The position numbers and the translations under genes were made by a program. The notes beneath the pieces are model-generated. The model saw only the letters and a list, made by a program, of their open reading frames with translations, ran no database searches and was not told where the DNA came from. From Micromonospora nigra (GTDB lineage: Bacteria > Actinomycetota > Actinomycetes > Mycobacteriales > Micromonosporaceae): a stretch of DNA of 64,000 nucleotides. Shown here in pieces: positions 50,757-60,758 of this stretch. The DNA is taken from assembly GCF_900091585.1 (NCBI RefSeq), contig NZ_FMHT01000003.1:1426001-1490000 (forward strand), given 5' to 3'. How positions within the stretch are numbered: position 1 is the stretch's first letter; every line of letters starts with the position of its first letter.

Positions 50757-51515
50757 CTAGAACACGAGCCGGCGGCGGAACCCCCGGCAGGCCAGCACCC
50801 AGCCGGCCGCCGCCCAGGCCGCCAGGTAGAGCAGGTGACCGACGACCGACCACTGCGGGGCGGTGCCGAGGGTCGCCGCCCGGCACAGGTCGACGCCGTG
50901 CCAGAGCGGAGTCACGTACGCCAGGGCGCGCAGCCCCGCCGGCAGCGACTCCACCGGGAAGAACACGCCCGCGAACAGGGTCATCGGGATGACCGCGAAG
51001 CGGAACAGCATCGCCAGCCAGCTGTCGCTGTCCACCATCGACGAGTACGCGAACGTCGGTGCGGCGACCGCCGCGCCGAGCAGCAGCACCACCACCGGCA
51101 CGGTCAGCGCCCAGGGCGAACGCACCGCACCGAACAGGGCCGCCACCAGCAGGAACGTCACGACGCTGGTGGTCACGCGGAGAAGCACGAAGGCCAGGTG
51201 CCCGGTGACGATGTCGGCGACCCGCAGCGGCGCGGTGATCTGGGCGAGGTAGGACCTGGTCCACCGGAAGCTGCTGAACACCGGGAAGGTCGACTCGGCG
51301 GTGGCGACCTGCACCGCCGTCGACGCGAGCAGCCCCGGCACCAGCCAGTCGAGGTAGGACACTCCGCCGACGCCCTGGTCGATGAAGGCACCCACGCCCA
51401 GCCCGAATCCCGCCACGGTCAGCACCGGCAGCAGGAACGACGAGAACACCCCGGCCCGCCAGGTGCGCCGGTAGCCCGTCAGGTGGAAGGCGAGCACCGC
51501 CAACGTGGGTGCCAT
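50757..51515 (-). CDS. ABC-2 exporter permease 2
   Basis: This 252-residue membrane protein starts at ATG 51515 (MAPTLAVLAFHLTGYRRTW). Its six helices and motifs VPGLLASTAVQVATAESTFPVF and LFAGVFFPVESLP match those of permease 1, so the two are paralogues that probably form a heterodimer. The ATPase gene is 171 bases upstream. No regulator gene is attached. Confidence 0.87.
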   Translation of the reverse strand: MAPTLAVLAFHLTGYRRTWRAGVFSSFLLPVLTVAGFGLGVGAFIDQGVGGVSYLDWLVPGLLASTAVQVATAESTFPVFSSFRWTRSYLAQITAPLRVADIVTGHLAFVLLRVTTSVVTFLLVAALFGAVRSPWALTVPVVVLLLGAAVAAPTFAYSSMVDSDSWLAMLFRFAVIPMTLFAGVFFPVESLPAGLRALAYVTPLWHGVDLCRAATLGTAPQWSVVGHLLYLAAWAAAGWVLACRGFRRRLVF

Positions 51516-51686
51516 CGGATTGCCCCGCGCCCGAACACGCCGCCCCACCACCACCGCGACCACCCCCCGTTCGCCGTACTCCGTGATCTTCCTGCCCCGC
51601 GGCGGCGACGGACCTGCGGCCGGCCGCCACCCGGGTCGCCCGATGCCGGCCGACCGACTCCCCACCCCCCGTGGGCTGGAAGTCGG

Positions 51687-52619
<933 letters not shown>

Positions 52620-52957
52620 CGACCGACCGTAGCCGCCCGGTCCGACAGCATCGACCGGTTATTGGCATCACGTTGAGTAGTCCTATCACTTTCAGTGATC
52701 GGTCAGGGAACGCGCCGCAAGGATGGGGTGAGGGACGACCCTCGCCCGCGAGTGCGCGACCAAAGCCGCATACCGGAGGCGAACGGGCGCCGCGGGCTCC
52801 ACAGTGCACCCGTTTGCCACCCTTCGATGACCGTCGCCCGCCAATAGCATTCCGAATTGCCGCTCCACAGAGTTACGTAAACGCCGTTAAGGTGACCGTA
52901 AGCAATCATGATCGGCAATGTTCCAAGGCGCAGACAATTCGCGTATCGTGCCCCCTC
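52620..52957. other. divergent promoter region of the ABC exporter and TRAP genes
   Basis: This region of about 340 bases has reduced GC and no credible gene. It holds a perfect 15-base palindrome ATCACT-TTC-AGTGAT (52685-52699), 66 bases from the ATPase start. A TATCGT hexamer (52944-52949) lies 8 bases before the GTG of the TRAP gene and could be a -10 of a leaderless transcript. Confidence 0.5.
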
Positions 52958-55222
52958 GTGTCGCGTATCCGAATCCCCGACGGATCTTCGCCAGCCTCGG
53001 GGAACCCCGGTCCGGGATTCGTCGGGTCCGATGCGGAGATCGGAGGCGAAGGTCCGGCCCCGCGGGAAACCGCCGCCGCCGACGGGCCGCCCTCACCGGA
53101 CCCACGCGAACTGGCCGCCCGATTCGAGGACGAGAAGCCCGGCCGGGTGCTGTCCGGCCGCCTCGGCGTCGCCCTCACCGCCGCCGCCCTGCTAGTCGCC
53201 CTTCTCGCGCTCCACCAGGTGTTCCGGCCCCTGTCCCAGGGCAGCAAGTACTACCTGATCCTCTTCCTCGCCGGCGTGCTGCCACTGGTCTTCGTGGCGT
53301 ACCCGGCCGGGCTGCGGTGGCCCCGACGCCGGCAGCGGGAACCCGCCACCGACACACCCGGCACACCAGCGCCACCCACCGCCGACACTCCCGACGGGAC
53401 GACCCCCGCCAGCGCCGGGGAGACACCGGCCGGCACCGGCGGCCCGAGCGTGTCCGACTGGACGCTGGCCGCCGTCGCCCTGCTCGCCTGCCTCTACCCC
53501 GTGCTACCCGTCGCACTGGGTGCCGGCGGTGGCGGATACGACGCGTTCCTCGACCGGCAGGGCCTGCTCGTCGGGGTGGACGTGGCCATGGGCACCGTCC
53601 TGCTGCTCCTGCTGCTGGAGGCGTGCCGCCGCACCACCGGCTGGATCCTGCCCGCCGTGTGCCTGGTCTTCCTCGGCTACGGCTACTACGGCGGGCTACT
53701 GCCCCAGCAGTGGCCCGTCGCGCACGCCGGACTCGACTTCGGGCAACTCGTCGACGCCTTCTACAACTCCGACAGCGGCTTCTACGGCACCCCGCTCGAC
53801 GTGGCCGCCACGTACATCGTGCTGTTCACCATCTACGGCGCGGTCCTCGACCTCTCCGGCGCGGGCCGCTTCTTCGTCGACCTCTCCGCCGCCGCGTTCC
53901 GCCGCTCCCGCACCGCCGCCGGCCGCACCGCCGTCGCGTCCGGCTTCCTGCTCGGCACCGTCTCCGGCTCCGGCGCGGCCACCACCGTCAGCATCGGCGC
54001 GGTCACCTGGCCGATCCTGCGCAAGGCCGGCTACCCGCCGGAACGGGCGGGCGGCATGCTCGCGGCGGCCGGCGTCGGGGCCATCCTCTCCCCGCCCACC
54101 CTGGGTGCGGCGGCCTTCATCATCGCCGAGTACCTGGGCGTGTCGTACCTGCGGGTGCTCGGCTGGGCCACCGTTCCCACCGTCCTGTACTACCTCGGCA
54201 TCCTGCTCGCCGTGGAGATCGACGCACGGCGCTCGGGCGTACGCCCGGTGGCCGTCGCCGCTGGTTCCTTCGGGCGTCTGCTGGCCCGCTTCGGATACCA
54301 CTTCGCCTCGCTGTTCGTCATCGTCGGCCTGCTCGCCATGGGATTCTCCGCCACCCGCGCGGTGGTGTACGCCACCGTCGTCGCCGTCGCGCTGTCCTTC
54401 CTCGACCGGCACCACCGGCTCACCCCCACCCGGCTGGTCGCCGCGCTCGCCGGTGGCGTACGCGGCGTCCTCGCGGTCACCGTGGTCTGTGCCGCCGCCG
54501 GCATCATCACCGCCACCTCCACGAAGACCGGCCTCGGTCCCCAGGCGGCGGCGCTGCTGATCGGCGCGGCCGGCACGGTCAGCTCCGAACCGGCCGTGCT
54601 GCTGGCGCTGACCGCGCTGCTGGCCGCCGTGGCGCTCAGCCTGCTCGGTCTCGCCGTTCCGGTGACCGCCTCGTTCGTCATCGGCTGGGTCATCATCGGC
54701 CCGGCCCTGCTCGACCTGGGCGTCACCCCCGCCGCCGTCGCGATGTTCGTCTTCTACTTCGCGGTGCTCTCCGAGGTCTCCCCTCCGACGGCGCTCGCGG
54801 CGGTCGCCGCCGCCGCCGTCACCGGCGGTCGGGTGGTGCCGACCATGTGGCAGACCCTGCGGTACGCGCTGCCGGCGTACCTCATCCCGCTGGCCTTCGT
54901 GTTCACCCCCACCGGGCTGGGGCTGCTCGGCATCGGCGGCCCCCGGCAGATCGCGGTCGCCGCCGCCGTGACCGCCCTGGCCGTCGGCGTGCTGGCCGTC
55001 GCGGCAGGTGGCTGGCTGCCCGGCGTGGGTCCCGCCGGGGTGCCCGAACGGATCCTCGGCACTGCCGCCGGGCTGTGCCTGCTGTGGCTCGAACCCGTGC
55101 CCGTCGCGGTCGGCGTCGCACTGGCGGCGGGCGCGGCGACGGGTGTCCTCGTACGACGCGGCACCGCCACCGGTGGGCCGCGCGCCGGATCACCGGCACA
55201 ACCCAGGGAGGAGACAGAGTGA
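52958..55222 (+). CDS. TRAP transporter permease, fused small and large subunits (TAXI type)
   Basis: This roughly 754-residue membrane protein starts at GTG 52958; no ribosome binding site precedes it, so it may be leaderless. A hydrophilic N-terminus of about 65 residues and a Pro/Thr-rich loop (about 130-165) flank the first two helices of the DctQ-like part. The large DctM-like part has long helices and FLLGTVSGSGAATTVSIGAV, the conserved GSGAA motif, and later GLAVPVTASFVIGW and SEVSPPTALAAV. It drives uptake of an organic acid or similar solute with an ion gradient. It is coupled by GTGA overlap to its binding lipoprotein. Confidence 0.92.
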   Translation: MSRIRIPDGSSPASGNPGPGFVGSDAEIGGEGPAPRETAAADGPPSPDPRELAARFEDEKPGRVLSGRLGVALTAAALLVALLALHQVFRPLSQGSKYYLILFLAGVLPLVFVAYPAGLRWPRRRQREPATDTPGTPAPPTADTPDGTTPASAGETPAGTGGPSVSDWTLAAVALLACLYPVLPVALGAGGGGYDAFLDRQGLLVGVDVAMGTVLLLLLLEACRRTTGWILPAVCLVFLGYGYYGGLLPQQWPVAHAGLDFGQLVDAFYNSDSGFYGTPLDVAATYIVLFTIYGAVLDLSGAGRFFVDLSAAAFRRSRTAAGRTAVASGFLLGTVSGSGAATTVSIGAVTWPILRKAGYPPERAGGMLAAAGVGAILSPPTLGAAAFIIAEYLGVSYLRVLGWATVPTVLYYLGILLAVEIDARRSGVRPVAVAAGSFGRLLARFGYHFASLFVIVGLLAMGFSATRAVVYATVVAVALSFLDRHHRLTPTRLVAALAGGVRGVLAVTVVCAAAGIITATSTKTGLGPQAAALLIGAAGTVSSEPAVLLALTALLAAVALSLLGLAVPVTASFVIGWVIIGPALLDLGVTPAAVAMFVFYFAVLSEVSPPTALAAVAAAAVTGGRVVPTMWQTLRYALPAYLIPLAFVFTPTGLGLLGIGGPRQIAVAAAVTALAVGVLAVAAGGWLPGVGPAGVPERILGTAAGLCLLWLEPVPVAVGVALAAGAATGVLVRRGTATGGPRAGSPAQPREETE

Positions 55223-56238
55223 GACGGATCAACGTGCGGCTCGCGGCGGGCGTGGGCGCGTTCGCCCTCGTCGCGGTGGGCACCGCTGGTTGCGGGGGCC
55301 GTCAGGACAGCGCGGCCAAGGACGACACCGCGTCGGCGGTCACCTGCGAGGTGGGCGCGAACACCCGGGTCGGCATCGCCACCGGCAACGCCACCGGGGT
55401 CTACTACGCGGTCGGCAACGCCCTGGCCACCCAACTCGCCGACGCCACCGGCGGCAGGGTCACCGGCACCGCCGCCGAGACCGGCGCCTCCGTGCAGAAC
55501 ATCGAGCAGCTGGTCGGCGGCCAGTACGACGTGGCCTTCTCGCTGTTCGACACCGCCGTCAACGCGGTGCAGGGCAAGGAGAGCTTCAGCTCCCCCCAGC
55601 CCGTCGAGGCGCTGGCCCGCATCTACGACAACTACACGCAGGTGGTCGTCCGCACCGACTCGGGCATCAACTCGGTGGCCGACATGAAGGGCAGGAAGAT
55701 CTCCACCGGCTCCCCGAAGTCCGGCACGGAGGTGATCGCCAACCGGCTGCTGGAGGCCGCCGGCCTCGACCCGGCCACCGACGTCCAGGCACAGCGCCTC
55801 GACCTGACCAAGACCGTCGAAGGCGTCAAGGACGGCAGCATCGACGGCTTCTTCTGGTCCGGCGGCATCCCCACCGCCGGGGTCACCGACCTGTTCACCA
55901 CCGCCGGCGGTGCGGTGAAGTTCATCGACATCACCCCGCTGCTGCCGAAGATGGCCGAGCTGAACCCGGCGTACCAGGCCGGCACCATCGCCGCCGACGT
56001 CTACTCCACCGGCGCGGACACCCCGACCATCGTGGTGCCCAACGTGCTGCTCGTGCGCAAGGACCTCGACGCCAACGTGGCGTGCGCGATCACCCGCACC
56101 GTGTTCGAGAAGAAGGACGCACTCGCCCAGGCCAGCTCGGCCGCGAAGGGCATCAGCCTCGACTCCGCGCGCAAGACCGATCCGGTCGGGCTGCACCGGG
56201 GCGCGGCCAAGGCGTTGCAGGACCTCGGCGCGAGCTGA
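55219..56238 (+). CDS. TAXI-family TRAP solute-binding lipoprotein 1
   Basis: This 339-residue protein starts at GTG 55219, overlapping the permease stop, with GGGAGGAG upstream. A lipobox VGTAGC marks a lipoprotein anchored at Cys24 or near it. The TAXI fold opens VGIATGNATGVYYAVGNALA, followed by TAAETGASVQNIEQL, a substrate-clamp region GRKISTGSPKSGTEVIANRLL, and FFWSGGIPTAGVTDL. It captures the solute for the fused permease. The ligand is unknown; glutamate and other carboxylates are known for the family. Confidence 0.93.
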   Translation: MRRINVRLAAGVGAFALVAVGTAGCGGRQDSAAKDDTASAVTCEVGANTRVGIATGNATGVYYAVGNALATQLADATGGRVTGTAAETGASVQNIEQLVGGQYDVAFSLFDTAVNAVQGKESFSSPQPVEALARIYDNYTQVVVRTDSGINSVADMKGRKISTGSPKSGTEVIANRLLEAAGLDPATDVQAQRLDLTKTVEGVKDGSIDGFFWSGGIPTAGVTDLFTTAGGAVKFIDITPLLPKMAELNPAYQAGTIAADVYSTGADTPTIVVPNVLLVRKDLDANVACAITRTVFEKKDALAQASSAAKGISLDSARKTDPVGLHRGAAKALQDLGAS

Positions 56239-56244
56239 CCGACG

Positions 56245-56274
56245 GTGGCCGGGCCCGGTGACGGGCCCGGCCAC
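56245..56274 (+). terminator. hairpin between the TRAP and kinase genes
   Basis: A perfect 13-bp stem (56245-56257 with 56262-56274) and 4-base loop begin six bases after the first TAXI gene. It probably ends or attenuates the TRAP transcript, so that the kinase operon 27 bases further can be expressed separately or at a lower level. Confidence 0.7.
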
Positions 56275-56300
56275 CCCCGACCCGTCTCCCGGAGATCCGC

Positions 56301-58679
56301 GTGCCGCCTGCCAGCCCCGCCCGCGTACGCCGGCACAACCGGCCCGCCGGCCACACCGACCGGTGGTGGTCGGTGCGTACCCAACTGCTCGCACCGATCC
56401 TGGTGGCCATCGTCGGTCTCGTCGCGCTGGGCGCGATCCAGACCGGCGACGCCCTGGCCGACTCCACCGACGCCGACCGCGCCCGGGTACTGGCCGGCAC
56501 CGCCACGGCCACCGTCTCGCTGGTGCACGAGCTGGAACGCGAACTCGGCGAGACCGCCGCCCTGCGCCAGCGCGGCGGCACCTCCGGCCGGAAACTGGTC
56601 GACGCCCAACGTTCCCGGGTGGACGCCGCCGTCTGGCGCTACCGCCAGGCCAGCGCCGACGGCCGCCGGGCCGCGCCCGACCTGGGCCCCGCGCTGGACG
56701 CGGTCGACGACCAGCTCGACCAGTTCGCCGCCGCCCGCGAGGCCGCGCTCACCGGGGACGGCGGCGACCCCACCTACCAGACGCTGGTCGAGTCGCTGCT
56801 GGCCGTCGCCGACGCGCTGCCCGCCCAGGTGCGCGACCCCGACCTGGCCAACGGGGCCCGCGAGGTCGCCGCCGTCGCCACCCAGGAACACCTCGCCGCC
56901 CTCGAACGGGACCTGCTGCGCACCGTCTTCGTCCGCGGTGAGCTGGGCAGGGGCGACCTGGCCCGGCTCGGGCGGCTGCGCGGTGCGCAGGAGCAGCGGC
57001 AGGCGGAGTTCTCGCGGATCGCCGGCCGGCCGGCCACCGCCGCGTACACCCGGCTGCTGGCCGGCGTCGACGTCTCCACCGCCCGCCGGATGCGCGACAG
57101 CGCGCTCAACGCCGACTCCGAACCGGGCGCGCTGAGCACCGACGCCGACGCCTGGTACGTGGCGCAGAGCGGCACCATCCGGCGGTACAACCTGCTCGGC
57201 CGCGAGTTGTCCGAGGACCTCGACGTCCGCGCCGCCGAGCTGGCCGGCGACGCCCGGCAGCGGGCGCTGGCCACCGGCGCAGCGACCACCGCCCTCGCGC
57301 TGGCGTCGCTGACGGCCGCCGGCTGGCTGGCGGTACGCACCAGCCGTCGGCTGCGCCGGCTGCGCGTCGCCGCGCTGACCATGGCGCACCGGGAGCTGCC
57401 CGAGCGGATCACCGCCATCGCCGCCGGCGAGGTCGCCCCCTCCGAGGGGGCGACATCCCAGCTCACCGAGGGGATCAGCCGGGGCCGCGACGAGATCGCC
57501 CAGGTGGCCGAGGCGTTCGACACCGTGAACCGGGCCGCGCTGCGGCTGGCCGGCGAACAGGCCGAACTACGGATGGACGTCACCCGGATGGTCGAGGCGC
57601 TGGCCCGGCGGATCCGCACCCTGATCACCCGTCAGCTGCGCCTGCTCGACGAGTTCGAGAAGGAGGAGACCGACCCGGACGCCCTGGCCCGGCTGTTCGC
57701 GCTGGACCACCTGGCCGCGCGCATGCGCCGCAACGGGGAGAACCTGCTCGTGCTGGCCGGCGGCGAACCGGGCCGTACGCAGGAGGGCACCCACCTGCTC
57801 GCCGACGTGGTGCGCGGTGCCGCCTCCGAGATCGAGGAGTACGCCCGGGTCGAGATCGACGTACCGGCCGCGGCGGTGCACGGCTCCGCCGTGGGCAACC
57901 TCGTGCATCTGCTCGCCGAACTGCTGGAGAACGCCGCCGCGTACTCGCCCCCGCACACCCCGGTGCACGTCGACGGCCGGCGCACCGTGGACGGGTTGAC
58001 GCTGCGCGTGCACGACCAGGGCATCGGCATCAGCGACAGCCGGCGGGCCGAGATCAACGAACGGTTGCGGGCCCCGGCGGTGCTCTCCAGCGCCGCCGCC
58101 GGCAGCATGGGCCTGCACGTGGTGTCCCACCTGGCCGCCCGGCACGGCATCCAGGTGCAGCTGCACAGCACCGGGGTCGGCACGGTGGCGCAGGTGGACG
58201 TGCCGGAGGCCGCGCTGACCCGGATGGAGGACGTGGCCGGACGCCCCTCGACCGACGGGCGGGCGGCGATGCCGGTGACGGGCGGAGCCTGGTTCCGTAC
58301 CCGCACGGGTGCACCCGTCACCCCGGCGTGGAGCCCGGCGGCGTCGGCCGGATCCGCCGGCCCGCCAACCGCCGGCGGGTTCACCGCGCACACCGGCTTC
58401 CATGGCCCGACGGTGACGCTGCCGGTGCTCGGTGGTCCCGCCCTGCCGGCCGGCGACCCACCCCCGCCGACCGGCACTCCCGGGACTGGCGGCGGCCTGC
58501 CCCGGCGCACCCGCGGCGGTCAGCTCCAGCCCGGTCTGCACCAGGCCCCGCCGCCCCGCCCCGTGGACGACCTGCTCGACCCCGAGGTCGTGCGGGCCCG
58601 ACTGTCCGCACTGTCCGAGGGGGTGGCCTCCGCGATGCGACGTACCCAGCAGACGAAACCGAAGGGGAGACCCGAATGA
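56301..58679 (+). CDS. conservon-like sensor histidine kinase (nitrate-sensor type)
   Basis: This 792-residue kinase starts at GTG 56301. Helix 1 (about 28-50) and helix 2 (about 322-345) enclose an all-helical extracellular domain of about 270 residues that resembles NIT-type sensors. A HAMP-like region and a helical segment (LFALDHLAARMRRNGENLL) lead to a HATPase domain (about 525-645: NLVHLLAELLENAAAYSPP, VHDQGIGIS, GSMGLHVVSHLAARHG). A classical H-box is not obvious. The last 140 residues are Pro/Gly-rich. Kinases of this type head the conservons of Streptomyces, next to a roadblock gene as here. Confidence 0.9.
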   Translation: MPPASPARVRRHNRPAGHTDRWWSVRTQLLAPILVAIVGLVALGAIQTGDALADSTDADRARVLAGTATATVSLVHELERELGETAALRQRGGTSGRKLVDAQRSRVDAAVWRYRQASADGRRAAPDLGPALDAVDDQLDQFAAAREAALTGDGGDPTYQTLVESLLAVADALPAQVRDPDLANGAREVAAVATQEHLAALERDLLRTVFVRGELGRGDLARLGRLRGAQEQRQAEFSRIAGRPATAAYTRLLAGVDVSTARRMRDSALNADSEPGALSTDADAWYVAQSGTIRRYNLLGRELSEDLDVRAAELAGDARQRALATGAATTALALASLTAAGWLAVRTSRRLRRLRVAALTMAHRELPERITAIAAGEVAPSEGATSQLTEGISRGRDEIAQVAEAFDTVNRAALRLAGEQAELRMDVTRMVEALARRIRTLITRQLRLLDEFEKEETDPDALARLFALDHLAARMRRNGENLLVLAGGEPGRTQEGTHLLADVVRGAASEIEEYARVEIDVPAAAVHGSAVGNLVHLLAELLENAAAYSPPHTPVHVDGRRTVDGLTLRVHDQGIGISDSRRAEINERLRAPAVLSSAAAGSMGLHVVSHLAARHGIQVQLHSTGVGTVAQVDVPEAALTRMEDVAGRPSTDGRAAMPVTGGAWFRTRTGAPVTPAWSPAASAGSAGPPTAGGFTAHTGFHGPTVTLPVLGGPALPAGDPPPPTGTPGTGGGLPRRTRGGQLQPGLHQAPPPRPVDDLLDPEVVRARLSALSEGVASAMRRTQQTKPKGRPE

Positions 58680-59068
58680 GCCCACATGCGAACGCCGGCC
58701 TCGACTGGCTCCTGGCGAACTTCGCCGAGCAGGTGCCGGACGTGTCGCACGCCCTCGCCGTGTCCGGCGACGGGCTCCGGTTGGCCGCCTCACCGCACCT
58801 GTCCGCCGACCAGGTCGACCAGCTCGCCGCCGTGATCAGCGGCCTGGCCAGCCTGACCGTCGGGGCGGCCCGGCTGATGTCGGCCGGCCGGGTACGCCAG
58901 CAGATCGTGGACATGGACGGCGGAGTGCTGCTGGTCATGGCGGTAGGCGACCGGGCGCTGCTCGGGGTGCTGGCCGCGTCCGGCTGTGACCTCGGCCAGG
59001 TCGGCTACGAGACGGCGACGCTGGTGCAGCGGGTCGCCGAGGCGCTGGAACCGGCGGCCCGGACATGA
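58676..59068 (+). CDS. roadblock/LC7-domain protein
   Basis: This 130-residue single-domain protein starts at ATG 58676, overlapping the kinase stop by 4 bases. It has the roadblock pattern LDWLLANFAEQVPDVSHALAV, a central GLASLTVGAARL helix, and QQIVDMDGGVLLVMAVGDRALL strands. In conservons this is CvnB, which works with a DUF742 protein and a small GTPase. Both of those are missing here; a TAXI lipoprotein follows instead. It probably binds the kinase on the cytoplasmic side. Confidence 0.93.
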   Translation: MSPHANAGLDWLLANFAEQVPDVSHALAVSGDGLRLAASPHLSADQVDQLAAVISGLASLTVGAARLMSAGRVRQQIVDMDGGVLLVMAVGDRALLGVLAASGCDLGQVGYETATLVQRVAEALEPAART

Positions 59069-60033
59069 GGCGGGCCAGCCGCCTGTTGGCGGCCCTGCTG
59101 GCGGTCACGCTGGCCGGCGGCTGCGGCGGCGACGATCCGCCCACGCCCGAACCGTGGCACGACGGCCGGATCTTCCTCGCCACCGGCAACACCACCGGCG
59201 TGTACTACCAGCTCGGCGGCGGGTACGCCGACGTGATCAGCCGGCACCTGCCCGGCTACGAGGCGCGGGCCGAACCGACCGGCGCGTCCGGGGAGAACAT
59301 CACCCGCCTGGTCAACGGCGACATGGAGATCGCCTTCAGCCTGGCCGACACGGCCGCCGACGCGTACGCCGGGCAGGGCGCGTTCGCCGGTCAACCCCAA
59401 CCGGTGCGGGCGCTGGCCCGGGTCTACAGCAACTACACGCACGTGATCGTGCGCGCCGACGCGGGCATCAGCAGGGTGGCGGAGCTGCGCGGGAAGCGGG
59501 TGTCCACCGGCTCGCCGAGGTCGGGCACCGACATCATCGCCGGCCGGCTGCTGACCGCCGCCGGGCTGGACCCGGAACAGGACGTACGCCGGGCCCGGCT
59601 GTCGCTGCCCGAGACGGTCGCCCGGATGCGGGCCGGCAAGCTCGACGCCCTGTTCTTCTCCGGCGGCCTGCCCACGCCCGGCGTCGCCGATCTGCTGGCC
59701 GGTGCACCCGGCCGGTTCGTGCTGCTGCCGATCGCCGACCTGATCGAGCCACTCAACGCCACCTACGGGTCGGTCTACACCACGGCCGAGCTGCCCGCCG
59801 ACGCGTACGGCACACCCACCGGCACCGCCACCGTCACCGTGGCCAACGTGATCCTGGTCGGTGGGGACATGCCGGAGCAGCTGGCGTACGACCTGACCCG
59901 GCTGCTGTTCACCCACCAGGCGGAGCTGGGCGCGGTGCACCCCGAGGGTGGGAACTTCACGAAGCAGACGGCCGCCGGCACCGACCCGATCCCGCTGCAC
60001 CCCGGGGCGGCCCGCTACTACCAGGTGGGCTGA
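59065..60033 (+). CDS. TAXI-family solute-binding lipoprotein 2, linked to the kinase
   Basis: This 322-residue lipoprotein starts at ATG 59065, overlapping the roadblock stop by 4 bases. The lipobox LAGGC places the lipidated Cys at residue 20. It aligns along its length with TAXI protein 1: IFLATGNTTGVYYQLGGGYA, AEPTGASGENITRLVNGDME, GKRVSTGSPRSGTDIIAGRLL and FFSGGLPTPGVADLL. It has no permease of its own in the operon. I infer that it presents a ligand to the extracellular part of the kinase, or shares the fused TRAP permease upstream. Confidence 0.92.
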   Translation: MRRASRLLAALLAVTLAGGCGGDDPPTPEPWHDGRIFLATGNTTGVYYQLGGGYADVISRHLPGYEARAEPTGASGENITRLVNGDMEIAFSLADTAADAYAGQGAFAGQPQPVRALARVYSNYTHVIVRADAGISRVAELRGKRVSTGSPRSGTDIIAGRLLTAAGLDPEQDVRRARLSLPETVARMRAGKLDALFFSGGLPTPGVADLLAGAPGRFVLLPIADLIEPLNATYGSVYTTAELPADAYGTPTGTATVTVANVILVGGDMPEQLAYDLTRLLFTHQAELGAVHPEGGNFTKQTAAGTDPIPLHPGAARYYQVG

Positions 60034-60089
60034 GCGGCGGAGCGCCGCGACCCGTCGACCCGACCGCGGCTGAGCCGCCGTACGACTCG

Positions 60090-60137
60090 GATCTTGGTAC
60101 GGAAGCGCCCCGGGAGGGGCCGGAACGTACCAAGATC
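60090..60137. terminator. bidirectional hairpin between convergent genes
   Basis: A perfect 12-bp repeat GATCTTGGTACG/CGTACCAAGATC (60090-60101 with 60126-60137) encloses a second GC-rich stem, CCCC with GGGG. It lies between the second TAXI gene and the convergent gene at 60220. Its AT content is higher than that of other terminators here. Confidence 0.6.
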
Positions 60138-60219
60138 GGCACGCCGACTGTCGTGCGGAGCGTCACGTGCCATCCGGAGCGTCACGTGGTCACACGGGTG
60201 GACGCGTGGCCGGTTGGGG

Positions 60220-60756
60220 TCAGATGTCCCGTGGAGTCGTCGCGGCGCGGGCCGCCGCGACGAGCCGGTCGGTCTCCGCGAGGATCTCCGGGGCGTCGGC
60301 GGGGGTGCCCGGATCGAAGCGGACCATCCACGTCAGACCGTCCACGCCCGGCGCCCGCCGCCCCACGACGCGGCCGGCACCGCCGGGCAGGGCGTGATGC
60401 TGGGTGTACGCCACTGACTTGGTGACCCGGGCGCGCACCTGCTGAGGCAGGTCACCCGGATCGACCAGCAGATAGGTCTCGGCCGGCAGGTCGGCGACGA
60501 CCAGCCAGCCGTCGTGCTCGGCGACCCGCTCGCCCGGGGTGACGGTCAGCTCCCGGCCCGACCAGGTGACCTTGACGACGTCGTGCCAGCCGATCCGGTG
60601 CCCCCGACCGGGCAGCCAGAGCCCGAGGTTGGTGGCGACCAGCACCCCGTCACCCTCGCCGTTGCCGGCGGCGGCCCAGGCCAGCACCCGCTCGTCGCGC
60701 TCCAGGGGCGGGCGGTCGGCGGCCGGCAGCTTCGGTCGGCGGCGGAACAACGCCAT
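60220..60756 (-). CDS. conserved protein of unknown function next to dnaG
   Basis: This 178-residue soluble protein begins MALFRRRPKLPAADRPPLER. It is rich in beta strands (VLVATNLGLWLPGRG, HDVVKVTWSGRELTVTPG, ETYLLVDPGDLP), a layout like PH-type barrel domains of bacteria, followed by VRARVTKSVAYTQHH and an acidic helical end. It has no catalytic motif. It is encoded directly after DNA primase with a gap of two bases. I cannot give it a function. Confidence 0.75.
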   Translation of the reverse strand: MALFRRRPKLPAADRPPLERDERVLAWAAAGNGEGDGVLVATNLGLWLPGRGHRIGWHDVVKVTWSGRELTVTPGERVAEHDGWLVVADLPAETYLLVDPGDLPQQVRARVTKSVAYTQHHALPGGAGRVVGRRAPGVDGLTWMVRFDPGTPADAPEILAETDRLVAAARAATTPRDI

Positions 60757-60758
60757 GT

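Noticed and set aside
52918..56238. A 1106-codon frame ending in TAXI protein 1, suggesting a fusion with upstream sequence
   Set aside because: The upstream part is a shadow of the TRAP permease; the lipoprotein starts at GTG 55219 with a ribosome binding site and signal peptide.
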